Positions 7,656-15,557 of a DNA stretch of 64,000 nt are shown piece by piece. The notes beneath the pieces were generated by a model, which saw only the letters and a program-made list of their open reading frames with translations, was not told the DNA's origin and did not search any database. A program made the translations under genes and the position numbers. This stretch comes from Streptomyces coacervatus (lineage in GTDB: Bacteria > Actinomycetota > Actinomycetes > Streptomycetales > Streptomycetaceae). The stretch lies in the NCBI RefSeq assembly GCF_029223485.1, contig NZ_JARHTP010000018.1, positions 124,001-188,000 on the forward strand. Direction: 5' to 3'. Position 1 is the stretch's first letter. Each line of letters starts with the position of its first letter.

Positions 7656-8474
7656 ATGATGACGACAGATCAGCCGGTGGCACTCGTGACGGGTGCGTCA
7701 TCCGGCATCGGGAAGGAAACCGCGCTCGCCCTGGTCGCAGCCGGATTCAACGTGGTCGGCACAAGCCGTGACACCTCACGCGTCACCCCGCTCGACGGCG
7801 TGACGTTCCTCGGACTCGACGTCGCCAGTGACACCTCGGTCGCCGCCACGGTCCAGGAGGTGAGCGAGCGGTTCGGGCGGATCGACGTCCTGGTCAACAA
7901 CGCCGGCGTCGGCTCAATGGGTGCGGCGGAGGAGACCTCCGTCGAGCAGGCCCAGTCCGTCTTCGACACCAACGTCTTCGGGGTCATGCGCATGGTGAAC
8001 GAGGTCCTGCCGCACATGCGCGCTCAGCGACGCGGGCGCATCATAAACATCTCGTCCGTGCTCGGGTTCCTGCCCCAGCCCTACATGGCCGCCTACGCCG
8101 CCTCCAAGCACGCGATCGAGGGCTACACCGAGTCCCTCGACCACGAGATCCGTGACCACGGCGTCCGGGCTCTCATCATCGAACCCGCCTACACCAGGAC
8201 CGAATTCGAGGCCAACAGCGCGAAGCCCGACACTCCCCTGCACGCGTACGCGAAGCAGCGGCAGACCGTCGACCGTGTCATGGCGGAGGCCGTCAGGGAC
8301 GGCGACGCTCCCGCTGTCGTCGCCAGGGCGATCGTCGCGGCAGCGACCGACCCGAAGCCGAAGCCGCGCTACACCGCCGGTCCCCTGGCCGGACGCGCAC
8401 GCGTACTGCGCCGTCTCGCTCCCGCCGGGGTCTTCGACAAGCAGATCCGCAAGATGAACCAGCTGGCCGGCTGA
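7656..8474 (+). CDS. SDR-family oxidoreductase
   Basis: A 272-aa classical SDR: TGASSGIGKETA cofactor loop, NNAGVGSMG, catalytic Ser in NISSVLGF, and YAASKHAIEGY as the Tyr-Lys pair. The sequence resembles the subgroup annotated as ketoreductases or retinol-type dehydrogenases. It is divergent from the TetR gene at 7565, with two operators between. A shorter start at the second ATG (7659) is possible. It ends 65 bp before the damaged NmrA-like gene. The substrate is unknown. Confidence 0.9.
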   Translation: MMTTDQPVALVTGASSGIGKETALALVAAGFNVVGTSRDTSRVTPLDGVTFLGLDVASDTSVAATVQEVSERFGRIDVLVNNAGVGSMGAAEETSVEQAQSVFDTNVFGVMRMVNEVLPHMRAQRRGRIINISSVLGFLPQPYMAAYAASKHAIEGYTESLDHEIRDHGVRALIIEPAYTRTEFEANSAKPDTPLHAYAKQRQTVDRVMAEAVRDGDAPAVVARAIVAAATDPKPKPRYTAGPLAGRARVLRRLAPAGVFDKQIRKMNQLAG

Positions 8475-8538
8475 CGCGCAGGCGCTGCATGGGCTCTCCG
8501 AACAGCCGCCCCACCTCCATCAGACAGACGACACCTCG

Positions 8539-8983
8539 ATGCCAGAGCGCAATCCCATCCTGATCGCCGGTGCCGCCGACGAGATCGGTGGTGTGCGCAC
8601 TCGCTCCGCCAGGCCGGCGCCGAGGTCTTCGTCGGTGACCTACTCACCATGGCCGACGTGACCGCCGCGCTGAAGGGGGTGCGGCGCATCTACTTCAGCA
8701 TGAGCCTGTCGCCGTACTACACCGACGCCGTGAGCCTGATGGGCGCGGGGGCGCGGGCCCAGGGCGACATCGAGGTGTTCGTCGACATCTCCGAGTACGA
8801 GCAGTCGTTCATGACGTTCGACAAGATGACCGCACCGGAGGAAGAACGGCGCGCGTGGCTCGGCGGACTCATCGCCAACTGGTCGCCGCAGCAACGGGCC
8901 CACTGAGTCGCCGAGCAGGTGCTGGACCGGTCCGGCCTCCCGACCGTCAACATCCGCGGAGCCATGTTCGTGGAGAAACCACG
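8539..8983 (+). pseudogene. NmrA-like NAD(P)-binding protein, broken three ways
   Basis: The N-terminus MPERNPILIAGAADEIGG is in one frame. The sequence AEVFVGDLLTMADVTAALKG continues in another, so a frameshift lies near 8590-8640. A TGA at 8904-8906 interrupts the second frame, and coherent sequence resumes as VAEQVLDRSGLPTVNIRG. The frame then runs into tRNA-Gly fragment 2 at 8984, which removes the C-terminal half. Intact NmrA-type reductases are about 280-300 aa. The truncation exactly at the attachment repeat indicates a recombination or deletion end point. Confidence 0.75.
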
Positions 8984-9040
8984 CAAGCGCCGTCGCTTCC
9001 CAAGCTGAGAGCGCGAGTTCGATTCTCGTCACCCGCTCCA
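8984..9040 (+). repeat. att-like copy 2: 3' end of tRNA-Gly(CCC)
   Basis: Identical over 57 bp to 3055-3111, from the anticodon loop through the acceptor end GCTCCA. It lacks the upstream 48-bp block seen near copies 1, 3 and 4 because the NmrA-like pseudogene runs directly into it. Confidence 0.88.
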
Positions 9041-9044
9041 GGCG

Positions 9045-9073
9045 AAACCCCCGGGTCGACGACCCGGGGGTTT
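9045..9073 (+). terminator. Hairpin after tRNA fragment 2
   Basis: Perfect 13-bp arms AAACCCCCGGGTC / GACCCGGGGGTTT around GAC, with T residues continuing to 9074. This is a good intrinsic terminator by position and sequence. Confidence 0.82.
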
Positions 9074-9107
9074 TGTCGTCTGGATCGGTTGGCGGGATGC
9101 GCGCCGT

Positions 9108-9794
9108 TCAGCCAGTCGCTGCTTCGGCGAACTGGTTGGTGTCGAAGAGCTCGTTGATGTGGCCGCCGAGTTCGGACCAGTGGTGGCCGGAGAGTTCGGC
9201 GGCGGCGCGGGCGTCGCCGCCGCCGCAGACGGTGATGAGTTCGTCGTGGTGCTCGATGGTGTTGCGGCCGCCGAGCAGGGTGGAGAACTTGCGGTAGAGG
9301 ATGCGGTGGATCTGCGGGTGGAGCTGGTCGACGATCCGGCTGAGCACGGGGTTGTCCGCGGCCCCGATGGGCACGGCGTGGAAGCGGTCGTCGGCGGCGA
9401 GCGCGGCGGTGACGTCGTTGGCGGCGACGGCCCGTTCGAAGTCCCGGTTGGCCTCGCGCATGCGGTGCAGGTCCTGCTCGGTCATGACCGGGACCGCCGT
9501 CTCGAGGGCGAGTTGGTCCAGGGAGCGCAGGACGGCGAGGGTCTTTTCGACGTCGCGCCGGTTGAGGGTGGTGATACGGGTGTAAACGCCGGGTTTCGCT
9601 TCAACCAGGCCGATGTCGGCGAGCCGGGCGAGCGCCTCGCGCACCGGGGTACGGCTGAGGCCGAGGCGCTCGGCGAGCTCGCCGTCCTTGACCTTCTCAC
9701 CGGGGACGAGTTCGCCGCGCACGATGGAGTCGCGGAGGCGTTCGAAGACCTCGTCACTGAGGAGACGGCGAGAGACAGGGCGGTCAAGTGACAT
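9108..9794 (-). CDS. GntR/FadR-family transcriptional regulator
   Basis: A 228-aa regulator. It has an N-terminal winged helix (DEVFERLRDSIVRGELVPGEKV, then GLSRTPVREALARL, residues about 13-65) and a C-terminal FCD effector domain whose metal/ligand residues appear as DDRFH, HPQIHRI and HHDELITVCGGGD. It is last in a minus-strand series with the racemase (31-bp gap) and the dicarboxylate transporter, and opposite aspartase. It most likely controls this aspartate-use module in response to a dicarboxylate or amino acid. ATATTGCGT occurs at its own start and in the transporter/aspartase promoter. Confidence 0.9.
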   Translation of the reverse strand: MSLDRPVSRRLLSDEVFERLRDSIVRGELVPGEKVKDGELAERLGLSRTPVREALARLADIGLVEAKPGVYTRITTLNRRDVEKTLAVLRSLDQLALETAVPVMTEQDLHRMREANRDFERAVAANDVTAALAADDRFHAVPIGAADNPVLSRIVDQLHPQIHRILYRKFSTLLGGRNTIEHHDELITVCGGGDARAAAELSGHHWSELGGHINELFDTNQFAEAATG

Positions 9795-9811
9795 ATTGCG
9801 TACAGTACATC
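9791..9811. promoter_or_regulatory. Candidate GntR operator at the gntR start
   Basis: ACATATTGCGTACAGTACAT covers the start codon and leader of the GntR gene. It shares ATATTGCGT with 11901-11909 in the transporter/aspartase promoter, which supports a common regulator. The palindrome is imperfect. Confidence 0.45.
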
Positions 9812-9825
9812 GCTCCTCCGTCGCC

Positions 9826-10560
9826 CTATTCGGTTCTTCCCTTTGCCCTGGCCCGGCGGACCAGCGCCTGGGCCAGGACGAGCGCCGGGTCGACGAGGGG
9901 GACCTCCACGGCGTCGGCGGGCAGGCCGAGGGGGATCTCGGTGCAGCCGGCGATCACCGCCTGCGCGCCCTGCCCGGTCAGGCGCCGTGCGGCGCGGGTC
10001 AGGAGCGCGGTCGTCCCGTCGTTGCGGGTGCCCGCCTTCACCGCGTGGATGGCGGTCATGACCTCGGCGTCCTGGGCTGCGGCGTCGGGGAGCACCATGC
10101 GGATACCGAACCGGTCCAGCCACTCCTGGTAGAGGCCGGCCCGGACGGTGCCGGTCGTGGCCAGCAGGCCCGCCGTGTGGATACGGGGGCTCAGCGTGGC
10201 GAGATGCCGGGCGACCTCGCCGATCATGTGGACGATGGGCAGGCCCACATGGTCGGCGATGCGCGGCACGAAAGCGTGCGCGGTGTTGCAGGGGATGGCG
10301 ATCACGGTGGCGCCCGCCTCGCGCAGGACGCGGCTGCCGTCGAGGAGCCAGGGGGTGGGGTCGGGGCCGTTGCCCAGCAGGGCCTCGGTGCGGTCAGGGA
10401 TGGTGGGGTCGGACCAGATGACCGTACGAAGGTGGTCCTGGTCGCTGCTGCCGGGGGTGGTCGCGACGAGCTTGGCGTAGAAGTCGGCGGTGGCCGCCGG
10501 GCCCATGCCACCGAGGATCCCGATGATCTCGCCGGTGTCCGTGCGGGTGCCGGTGGTCAC
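9826..10560 (-). CDS. Aspartate/glutamate racemase family protein
   Basis: A 244-aa protein with the fold signature GEIIGILGGMGPAAT at the N-terminus and the two catalytic cysteines in AIPCNTAHAFV and IAGCTEIPLG. Such cofactor-independent racemases interconvert L- and D-aspartate (or glutamate) by two-base proton transfer. GTG 10560 overlaps the transporter stop by GTGA, indicating translational coupling. With a dicarboxylate/amino-acid symporter and aspartase nearby, it may allow use of D-aspartate by conversion to L-aspartate and then fumarate (inference). Confidence 0.9.
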   Translation of the reverse strand: MTTGTRTDTGEIIGILGGMGPAATADFYAKLVATTPGSSDQDHLRTVIWSDPTIPDRTEALLGNGPDPTPWLLDGSRVLREAGATVIAIPCNTAHAFVPRIADHVGLPIVHMIGEVARHLATLSPRIHTAGLLATTGTVRAGLYQEWLDRFGIRMVLPDAAAQDAEVMTAIHAVKAGTRNDGTTALLTRAARRLTGQGAQAVIAGCTEIPLGLPADAVEVPLVDPALVLAQALVRRARAKGRTE

Positions 10561-11879
10561 TGGGCGGGTTCCTTCTCCAGGGACGTGGCCTCGGGCTCAG
10601 CCGGGGTGTCAGGGGTGCCGTGCTCGGCTTCGCGCCGCTTCTCGGAGCTGTCGACGACCGCGGCCGCGAGGGAGTTTCCGACGACGTTCACACCGGTGCG
10701 GGCCATGTCGACGATGAAGTCGACGCCGAGCAGCAGGGCGATGCCTTCGGCGGGCAGGCCGATGGAGTTGCCGGCGGCGATGAGGACGACGATGGACGCG
10801 GAGGCGACGCCGGCCATGCCCTTGGAGAGGATCACCAGCACGCCGACCATGAGGAGCAGGGCGGGCAGGGAGGTGTCGGCGCCGTAGGCGTTGGCCAGGA
10901 AGGTCAGGGCAGCCGCCTGGTAGAGGACGGAGCCGTCGGTGTTGAAGGAGTAGCCGAGGGGGACGACGAAGGAGGTCGTGGAGCGGCTGAGGCCGAACTC
11001 CTCCAACCTGCCCATCAGCGGGGCCAGTACGGACTCCGAGCTGCGGGTGACGAAGGCGATGCCGGCCAGTCCCGCGATCGACTTCAGCAGCTCGACGTAG
11101 CGGATCCGGTAGATCGCGGCGATCAGCGGGAACAGCACGCCCACGACGATGGCCAGCCCCGCGTAGACCACGGCGATGAAGCCGAGCAGGCTGCGCAGGT
11201 TGCCGAAACCGTAGTACGCGACGTCGTAGGAGATGAAGCCGAGCACGCCCAGCGGCGCGACCCGGATGACGTAGCCGACGACCTTGAACATCACCGCGGC
11301 GACAGACTCCAGGACGGCGGCGAAGGGCTCGGACTTCTCCCCGATCGCGGCCATCGCGACGCCCACGAGCAGGGCGAAGACGATCGCGCCGAGCAGATTG
11401 CCCTCGCCGAACGCGGCGAAGATGTTCTTCGGTACGGCGTGCAGGACCAGCTCGTGGAAGTCGATGCCCTGACTCAGGCCGGCCAGGTCCTTGGCGTCGG
11501 CCGCGTGGACGGGAGCGCCCTTGCCGATGCCCGTGAGCTTGGCCAGGCCCACCGCGATCAGCAGGATGACGGTGGTGACGAGCTCGAAGTAGAGGATGGC
11601 CTTGCCGGCGATACGGCCGACCTTCTTGACCGACTCCATGCGGGCAATGCCCAGCACGATGAGCGGGAAGACCAGGGGCAGGACGACGACCTGCACCAGG
11701 TTCAGGAACACGTCGCCGAGGATCTTCATCTGCTCGCCCGCGGACGGGGCGAAGGTTCCGATGAGAGCGCCGAGACCTACGGCGATGACCGACTGGATGC
11801 CGATCGGCATCCGCAGACATCGCCGCCAGAGGGTTGGGGAGGCGTTTGTGCCGGTGGGGCGGGGGTGAGCGGTGTCCAT
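10557..11879 (-). CDS. Dicarboxylate/amino acid:cation symporter (DAACS family)
   Basis: A 440-aa membrane transporter of the glutamate/C4-dicarboxylate symporter family. Several hydrophobic segments are visible, beginning MPIGIQSVIAVGLGALIGTF. Family motifs include the serine-rich segment FVTRSSESVLAPLM, SFNTDGSVLYQAAALTFLA (helical hairpin/TM7 region) and GVDFIVDMARTGVNVVGN, which contains the substrate-binding Asp/Asn region. The start at 11879 has AGGAG upstream; the longer frame to 12029 enters the promoter. The C-terminal ~35 residues are hydrophilic and Glu/Pro-rich. It probably imports aspartate or related dicarboxylates with a cation for the adjacent racemase and aspartase. Confidence 0.92.
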   Translation of the reverse strand: MDTAHPRPTGTNASPTLWRRCLRMPIGIQSVIAVGLGALIGTFAPSAGEQMKILGDVFLNLVQVVVLPLVFPLIVLGIARMESVKKVGRIAGKAILYFELVTTVILLIAVGLAKLTGIGKGAPVHAADAKDLAGLSQGIDFHELVLHAVPKNIFAAFGEGNLLGAIVFALLVGVAMAAIGEKSEPFAAVLESVAAVMFKVVGYVIRVAPLGVLGFISYDVAYYGFGNLRSLLGFIAVVYAGLAIVVGVLFPLIAAIYRIRYVELLKSIAGLAGIAFVTRSSESVLAPLMGRLEEFGLSRSTTSFVVPLGYSFNTDGSVLYQAAALTFLANAYGADTSLPALLLMVGVLVILSKGMAGVASASIVVLIAAGNSIGLPAEGIALLLGVDFIVDMARTGVNVVGNSLAAAVVDSSEKRREAEHGTPDTPAEPEATSLEKEPAQ

Positions 11880-11890
11880 GAGACTCCTGC

Positions 11891-11910
11891 CATATGCAAT
11901 ATATTGCGTT
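11891..11910. promoter_or_regulatory. Candidate operator between transporter and aspartase
   Basis: A perfect 12-bp palindrome GCAATATATTGC at 11896-11907 lies in the 106-bp divergent promoter. It continues into ATATTGCGT, which is also present at the start of the local gntR gene. A single site here could control both directions. Confidence 0.6.
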
Positions 11911-11985
11911 CTGCGTGTTGGCCGGTAACACTGGGGCCGGAGGCGGTGGCCTGTCAAGAGGTGCCGCAAGAACGAGGAGCAGCAC

Positions 11986-13410
11986 ATGGCGCAGGCCACA
12001 CGCATCGAGCACGACCTGATCGGGGACAAGGAGGTCCCCGTCGGCGCCTACTACGGCGTGCACACCGTGCGGGCCGTGGAGAACTTCACGATCACCGGGT
12101 CGACCATCGCCCAGTTCCCCGAGCTGATCGCGGCGCTGGCGGCGGTCAAGCAGGCGGCCACGCGAGCCAACCGCGACCTCGGACTGCTCCCCCCGGGCAT
12201 CGCCGGGGCGATCATCGACGCGTGCGAGGAGATCCGCGCCGGGCGGCTCATCGAGGAGTTCGTCGTCGACCCCGTCCAGGGCGGCGCCGGTACCTCCACG
12301 AACATGAACGCCAACGAGGTCATCGCCAACCGGGCCCTGGAGATCCTCGGCCACCCCCGCGGCCACTACGACGTGATCCACCCCCTGGACCACGTCAACC
12401 TCGGCCAGAGCACCAACGACGTCTACCCCACCGCCGTACGCCTGGCCCTGGTCGCCTCACTGCGCCGGCTGGGTGACTCCCTGGGGGCGCTGGCCACGGC
12501 GTTCACGGAGAAGGCGGCCGAGTTCAGTGACGTACTGAAGATGGGCCGCACCCAGCTCCAGGACGCCGTACCCATGACGCTGGGCCAGGAGTTCAGCACG
12601 TACGCCGTCATGATCGAGGAGGACCGCCTGCGTCTCACCGAGGCCGCGGCCCTGCTGCTGGAGTCCAACCTCGGCGGCACCGCGATCGGCACCGGCATCA
12701 ACGGCCACCCCGACTACGCCGAACTCGCCTGCGCATACCTCGCCGACATCAGCGGCGAAGGCGTCCGCCCCGCGGGCGACTTCATCGAAGCCACCCAGGA
12801 CTGCGGCGCCTTCGTTCAACTGTCCGGTGTCCTCAAGCGAGTCGCCGTGAAGCTCTCCAAGACCTGCAACGACCTGCGCCTGACCTCCTCCGGCCCGACC
12901 GCCGGGCTCGGCGAGATCAACCTGCCGCCGGTACAGGCGGGTTCGTCGATCATGCCCGGCAAGGTCAACCCGGTGATCCCCGAGGTCGTCAACCAGGTCG
13001 CCTTCGAGGTCATCGGCAACGACCTGACCGTCACCATGGCCGCCGAGGCCGGACAGCTCCAGCTCAACGCCTTCGAACCCGTCATCGCCTACAGCCTGTT
13101 GCGCTCCCTGGCCCACCTCCGCGCCGCCTGCGACACCCTCGCCACCCGCTGCGTCCCCGGCATCACCGCCAACCGCGAACACCTCCACGACAGCGTCCAC
13201 CGCTCCGTCGGGCTGGTCACCGCACTCACCCCGCACATCGGCTACGCCGCCTCCACCGCCCTCGCCCGCCAGGCCCTGGCCACCGGCCGCCCCGTCAAGG
13301 ACCTCGCCGCCGAGGCCGGCCTCCTCAGCACCGACCAACTGGACACGATCCTGCGAGCGGAGAACCTCACCGGGCACTCCGCCCGGCCCTCTGCGGCGGC
13401 CGCTCCGTGA
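11986..13410 (+). CDS. aspA: Aspartate ammonia-lyase (aspartase)
   Basis: A 474-aa member of the fumarase/aspartase superfamily. It shows GGAGTSTNMNANEVIANRA, GQSTNDVYPTAVR and the catalytic-loop signature GSSIMPGKVNPVIPE around residue 320. Length and motifs match aspartase rather than class II fumarase, but the two are close and fumarase activity cannot be ruled out. It deaminates L-aspartate to fumarate and ammonia. It is divergent from the symporter/racemase/GntR series with a palindrome in the promoter, so it is probably induced with them. Confidence 0.9.
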   Translation: MAQATRIEHDLIGDKEVPVGAYYGVHTVRAVENFTITGSTIAQFPELIAALAAVKQAATRANRDLGLLPPGIAGAIIDACEEIRAGRLIEEFVVDPVQGGAGTSTNMNANEVIANRALEILGHPRGHYDVIHPLDHVNLGQSTNDVYPTAVRLALVASLRRLGDSLGALATAFTEKAAEFSDVLKMGRTQLQDAVPMTLGQEFSTYAVMIEEDRLRLTEAAALLLESNLGGTAIGTGINGHPDYAELACAYLADISGEGVRPAGDFIEATQDCGAFVQLSGVLKRVAVKLSKTCNDLRLTSSGPTAGLGEINLPPVQAGSSIMPGKVNPVIPEVVNQVAFEVIGNDLTVTMAAEAGQLQLNAFEPVIAYSLLRSLAHLRAACDTLATRCVPGITANREHLHDSVHRSVGLVTALTPHIGYAASTALARQALATGRPVKDLAAEAGLLSTDQLDTILRAENLTGHSARPSAAAAP

Positions 13411-13921
13411 CAAGTCTGGCCGCCGTTCGTCGAAGCCCTGCCCACAGCATGCCCGTAAGAGCGGACAACCACGGTCAACAGCGGTGCGATCCGACCCGCG
13501 CGACCACCCCAAGCGCAAGGTATCTGTGCACGTCAGAGCCATACGGCGATCGCGCCCGGCGGCGAGATGGGGACGCGGGCCTGTCACCGGTGCTGTGCGG
13601 TGCGCAGCTCGTCGGTGAACGGGGCGAGGGCCTCCTGGGCCGTGGGGACGGGGCCGAACAGCTGCTCCTGGCGACGGGGGTCGGCGACGTAGCGTCCGGG
13701 GCGCCCGCGTGCCGGGGGCTGATGGAGGCGGGCCATGGGGCGGATCCGCAGTGCGCCTCGCCGCCACGTGCCGCGTCCGAAGGCAGCCGCGACGGGGTGG
13801 GTGACATGGCCGACCTGAAGGTGGTCGCGCCGCATGCGGGACGGTGTGCACTCCAGTCCGCGTGCCTCTTTTCACGTGTGGTGTGGTGTGGCGTACGCGG
13901 GCTTGGGGTGCACACCGGGAG
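13411..13921. other. Gene-poor gap with repeat block B
   Basis: No convincing gene is present in these 511 bases. Copy B of the ~48-bp dispersed block occupies 13439-13489, here without any tRNA fragment behind it. A minus-strand frame at 13584-13835 could encode the C-terminal end of a lost protein (VADPRRQEQLFGPVPTAQEA) but is not recognised. The gap is probably scar tissue from element rearrangement. Confidence 0.5.
13439..13489 (+). repeat. Copy B of the ~48-bp dispersed block
   Basis: TGCCCACAGCATGCCCGTAA followed by the shared core ACAACCACGGTCAACAGCGG. It nearly matches copy C at 17569 but has no attachment fragment downstream. Confidence 0.78.
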
Positions 13922-14401
13922 TCATGCGGACTCTTCTTGCGGCAGCGCGCGGCTGCCGATTGCCTCGGTGATGGCGTGGGCGATCTGGACGAAGGACTCC
14001 GCCTGCTGCTCCGACAGATTCCGGGCGGAGGTCTCCTCCAGGGCCTGCCACAGGGCCGCGATGGGCTCGCGCATCGCCCGGCCCTTGTCGGTGAGATGGA
14101 CCACCATGACGCGCCGGTCGTGTGCGGCCGGCTCGCGAACGACCAGGCCGGCGTCCTGCATGCGGCGTAGCGCCTTGGAGATGGTGGAGTGGTCCACACC
14201 GACGCTTTCGAGCAGCTCGGACTGGGACTGACCGTCCCGGTCCAGGAGCTGCATCAGCAGCAGTTCCTGTCCGGGATGCAGGTCCATCTCGCGCAGCAGG
14301 GTGGCGGCGTGGGCGCGGTGGGCGCGGGCGAGTTGGAAGATCGCGTAGCTCATCGGTCCTGCGCCGGCCGTCGTGGGGATGCGGGGTCCGGGGGTGGGCA
14401 T
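13922..14401 (-). CDS. MarR-family transcriptional regulator
   Basis: A 159-aa winged-helix protein. The DNA-binding core reads QELLLMQLLDRDGQSQSELL, then VDHSTISKALRRMQDAG, followed by the wing HDRRVMVVHLTDKGRAMRE. GAGGAA precedes the ATG. It begins 11 bp after the old-yellow-enzyme gene, so it is co-transcribed with that gene and probably with the quinone oxidoreductase upstream. The two TGGCTNGCCA palindromes at 16496-16540 are the likely binding sites. MarR proteins of this kind often sense electrophiles or quinones. Confidence 0.88.
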   Translation of the reverse strand: MPTPGPRIPTTAGAGPMSYAIFQLARAHRAHAATLLREMDLHPGQELLLMQLLDRDGQSQSELLESVGVDHSTISKALRRMQDAGLVVREPAAHDRRVMVVHLTDKGRAMREPIAALWQALEETSARNLSEQQAESFVQIAHAITEAIGSRALPQEESA

Positions 14402-14412
14402 GGTTCGGTTCC

Positions 14413-15474
14413 TCAGACGGTGTGGTTGGGGTAGTCGGTGTAGCCGGCCGCTCCGCCGCCGTAGAAGGTCGGCGGGTCGGGGGTGTTCAGCGGCGCGCCG
14501 GCGCGGAGCCGCTCGACCAGGTCGGGGTTGGCGAGCGCGAGGGCGCCGACGGAGACCAGGTCGGCCGTGCCGCCCGCGATGTCCTTGGCGCGGGCGGGCA
14601 GGTCGGTGCCGCCCCGGTTGAGGATCAGCGTGGTCGGCCACAGCGCGCGCAGGGTGCCCAGCAGCTCCTCGTCGCCGGTGTGCATCACGTGGAGGTAGGC
14701 GAGGCCGACCGGGTCGAGGGCGCGCAGGAGCGCCGGATACAGCTCGGCGGTGTCGGACTCGGCGATGTCGTTGTAGGGGTTGCCGGGGGAGATACGCAGG
14801 CCGGTGCGCTCGGCGCCGATCTCGTCGGCCACCGCGGCGGCGACCTCGACGGCGAAGCGGATACGGTCCTCGATCGAGCCGCCGTAGCCGTCGGTGCGCT
14901 GGTTGGTGTTGTCGGACAGGAACTGGTGCACCAGGTAGCCGTTGGCGCCGTGGATCTCCACGCCGTCGGCGCCTGCCGCGACGGCGGCCGCTGCGGCACG
15001 GCGGAAGTCCTCGACGGTCGCCGCGACCTCCTGTGTGGACAGAGCACGAGGCGTCGGCATCTCTTGGGGCCCGGACGCGGTGAACATCACGCCCTGCGGC
15101 CGGATCGCGGAGGGGGCGACCGGCCGACGCCCGTGGGGGGTGTTGTCGGGGTGGGCGATGCGTCCGGTGTGCATCAGCTGGATGACGATCCGACCGTCGG
15201 CCGCATGCACGGCGTCGGTGACCTTGCGCCAGCCGGCGATCTGCTCGTCGTTGTGGATGCCGGGGGTCAGGAGGTAGCCCTGGCCGTCGGCGGAAGGCTG
15301 GGTTCCCTCGGTGATGACGAGCGCGTGCGAGGCCCGCTGGGCGTAGTACTCGGCGTTCAGCTCGGTCGGTACGCCTTCAGGTGTGGAGCGGTCACGGGTC
15401 ATGGGGGCCATGACCAGGCGGTGCGGCAGAGACATGCCGCCAAGGGTGGTCGGCGTCCACAGGGAATCCAGCAT
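14413..15474 (-). CDS. Old yellow enzyme family ene-reductase
   Basis: A 353-aa FMN-dependent alkene reductase of the NemA/OYE type. It has the N-terminal PHRLVMAPMTRDRS, the substrate-binding His/Asn pair in IHGANGYLVHQFLSDNTNQR, and phosphate-binding regions near LILNRGGTDLPARAKDI. Such enzymes reduce activated C=C bonds of enones, nitroalkenes or nitrate esters using NAD(P)H. It sits between a quinone-oxidoreductase-like gene and a MarR regulator, consistent with an electrophile-response operon. RBS AAGGA precedes the ATG. Confidence 0.92.
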   Translation of the reverse strand: MLDSLWTPTTLGGMSLPHRLVMAPMTRDRSTPEGVPTELNAEYYAQRASHALVITEGTQPSADGQGYLLTPGIHNDEQIAGWRKVTDAVHAADGRIVIQLMHTGRIAHPDNTPHGRRPVAPSAIRPQGVMFTASGPQEMPTPRALSTQEVAATVEDFRRAAAAAVAAGADGVEIHGANGYLVHQFLSDNTNQRTDGYGGSIEDRIRFAVEVAAAVADEIGAERTGLRISPGNPYNDIAESDTAELYPALLRALDPVGLAYLHVMHTGDEELLGTLRALWPTTLILNRGGTDLPARAKDIAGGTADLVSVGALALANPDLVERLRAGAPLNTPDPPTFYGGGAAGYTDYPNHTV

Positions 15475-15557
15475 GAGGCGGTCCTTCGGTAGGGCTGTGA
15501 CCGGCCGGTCACCGAAAACGCAGCAGGTGGTCGTGCGGAGGCGGTGGGCGGGTGTGC

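Noticed and set aside
3055..9040. Functional tRNA-Gly genes
   Set aside because: Each copy lacks the acceptor 5' strand, D arm and half of the anticodon stem. They are 3' fragments only.
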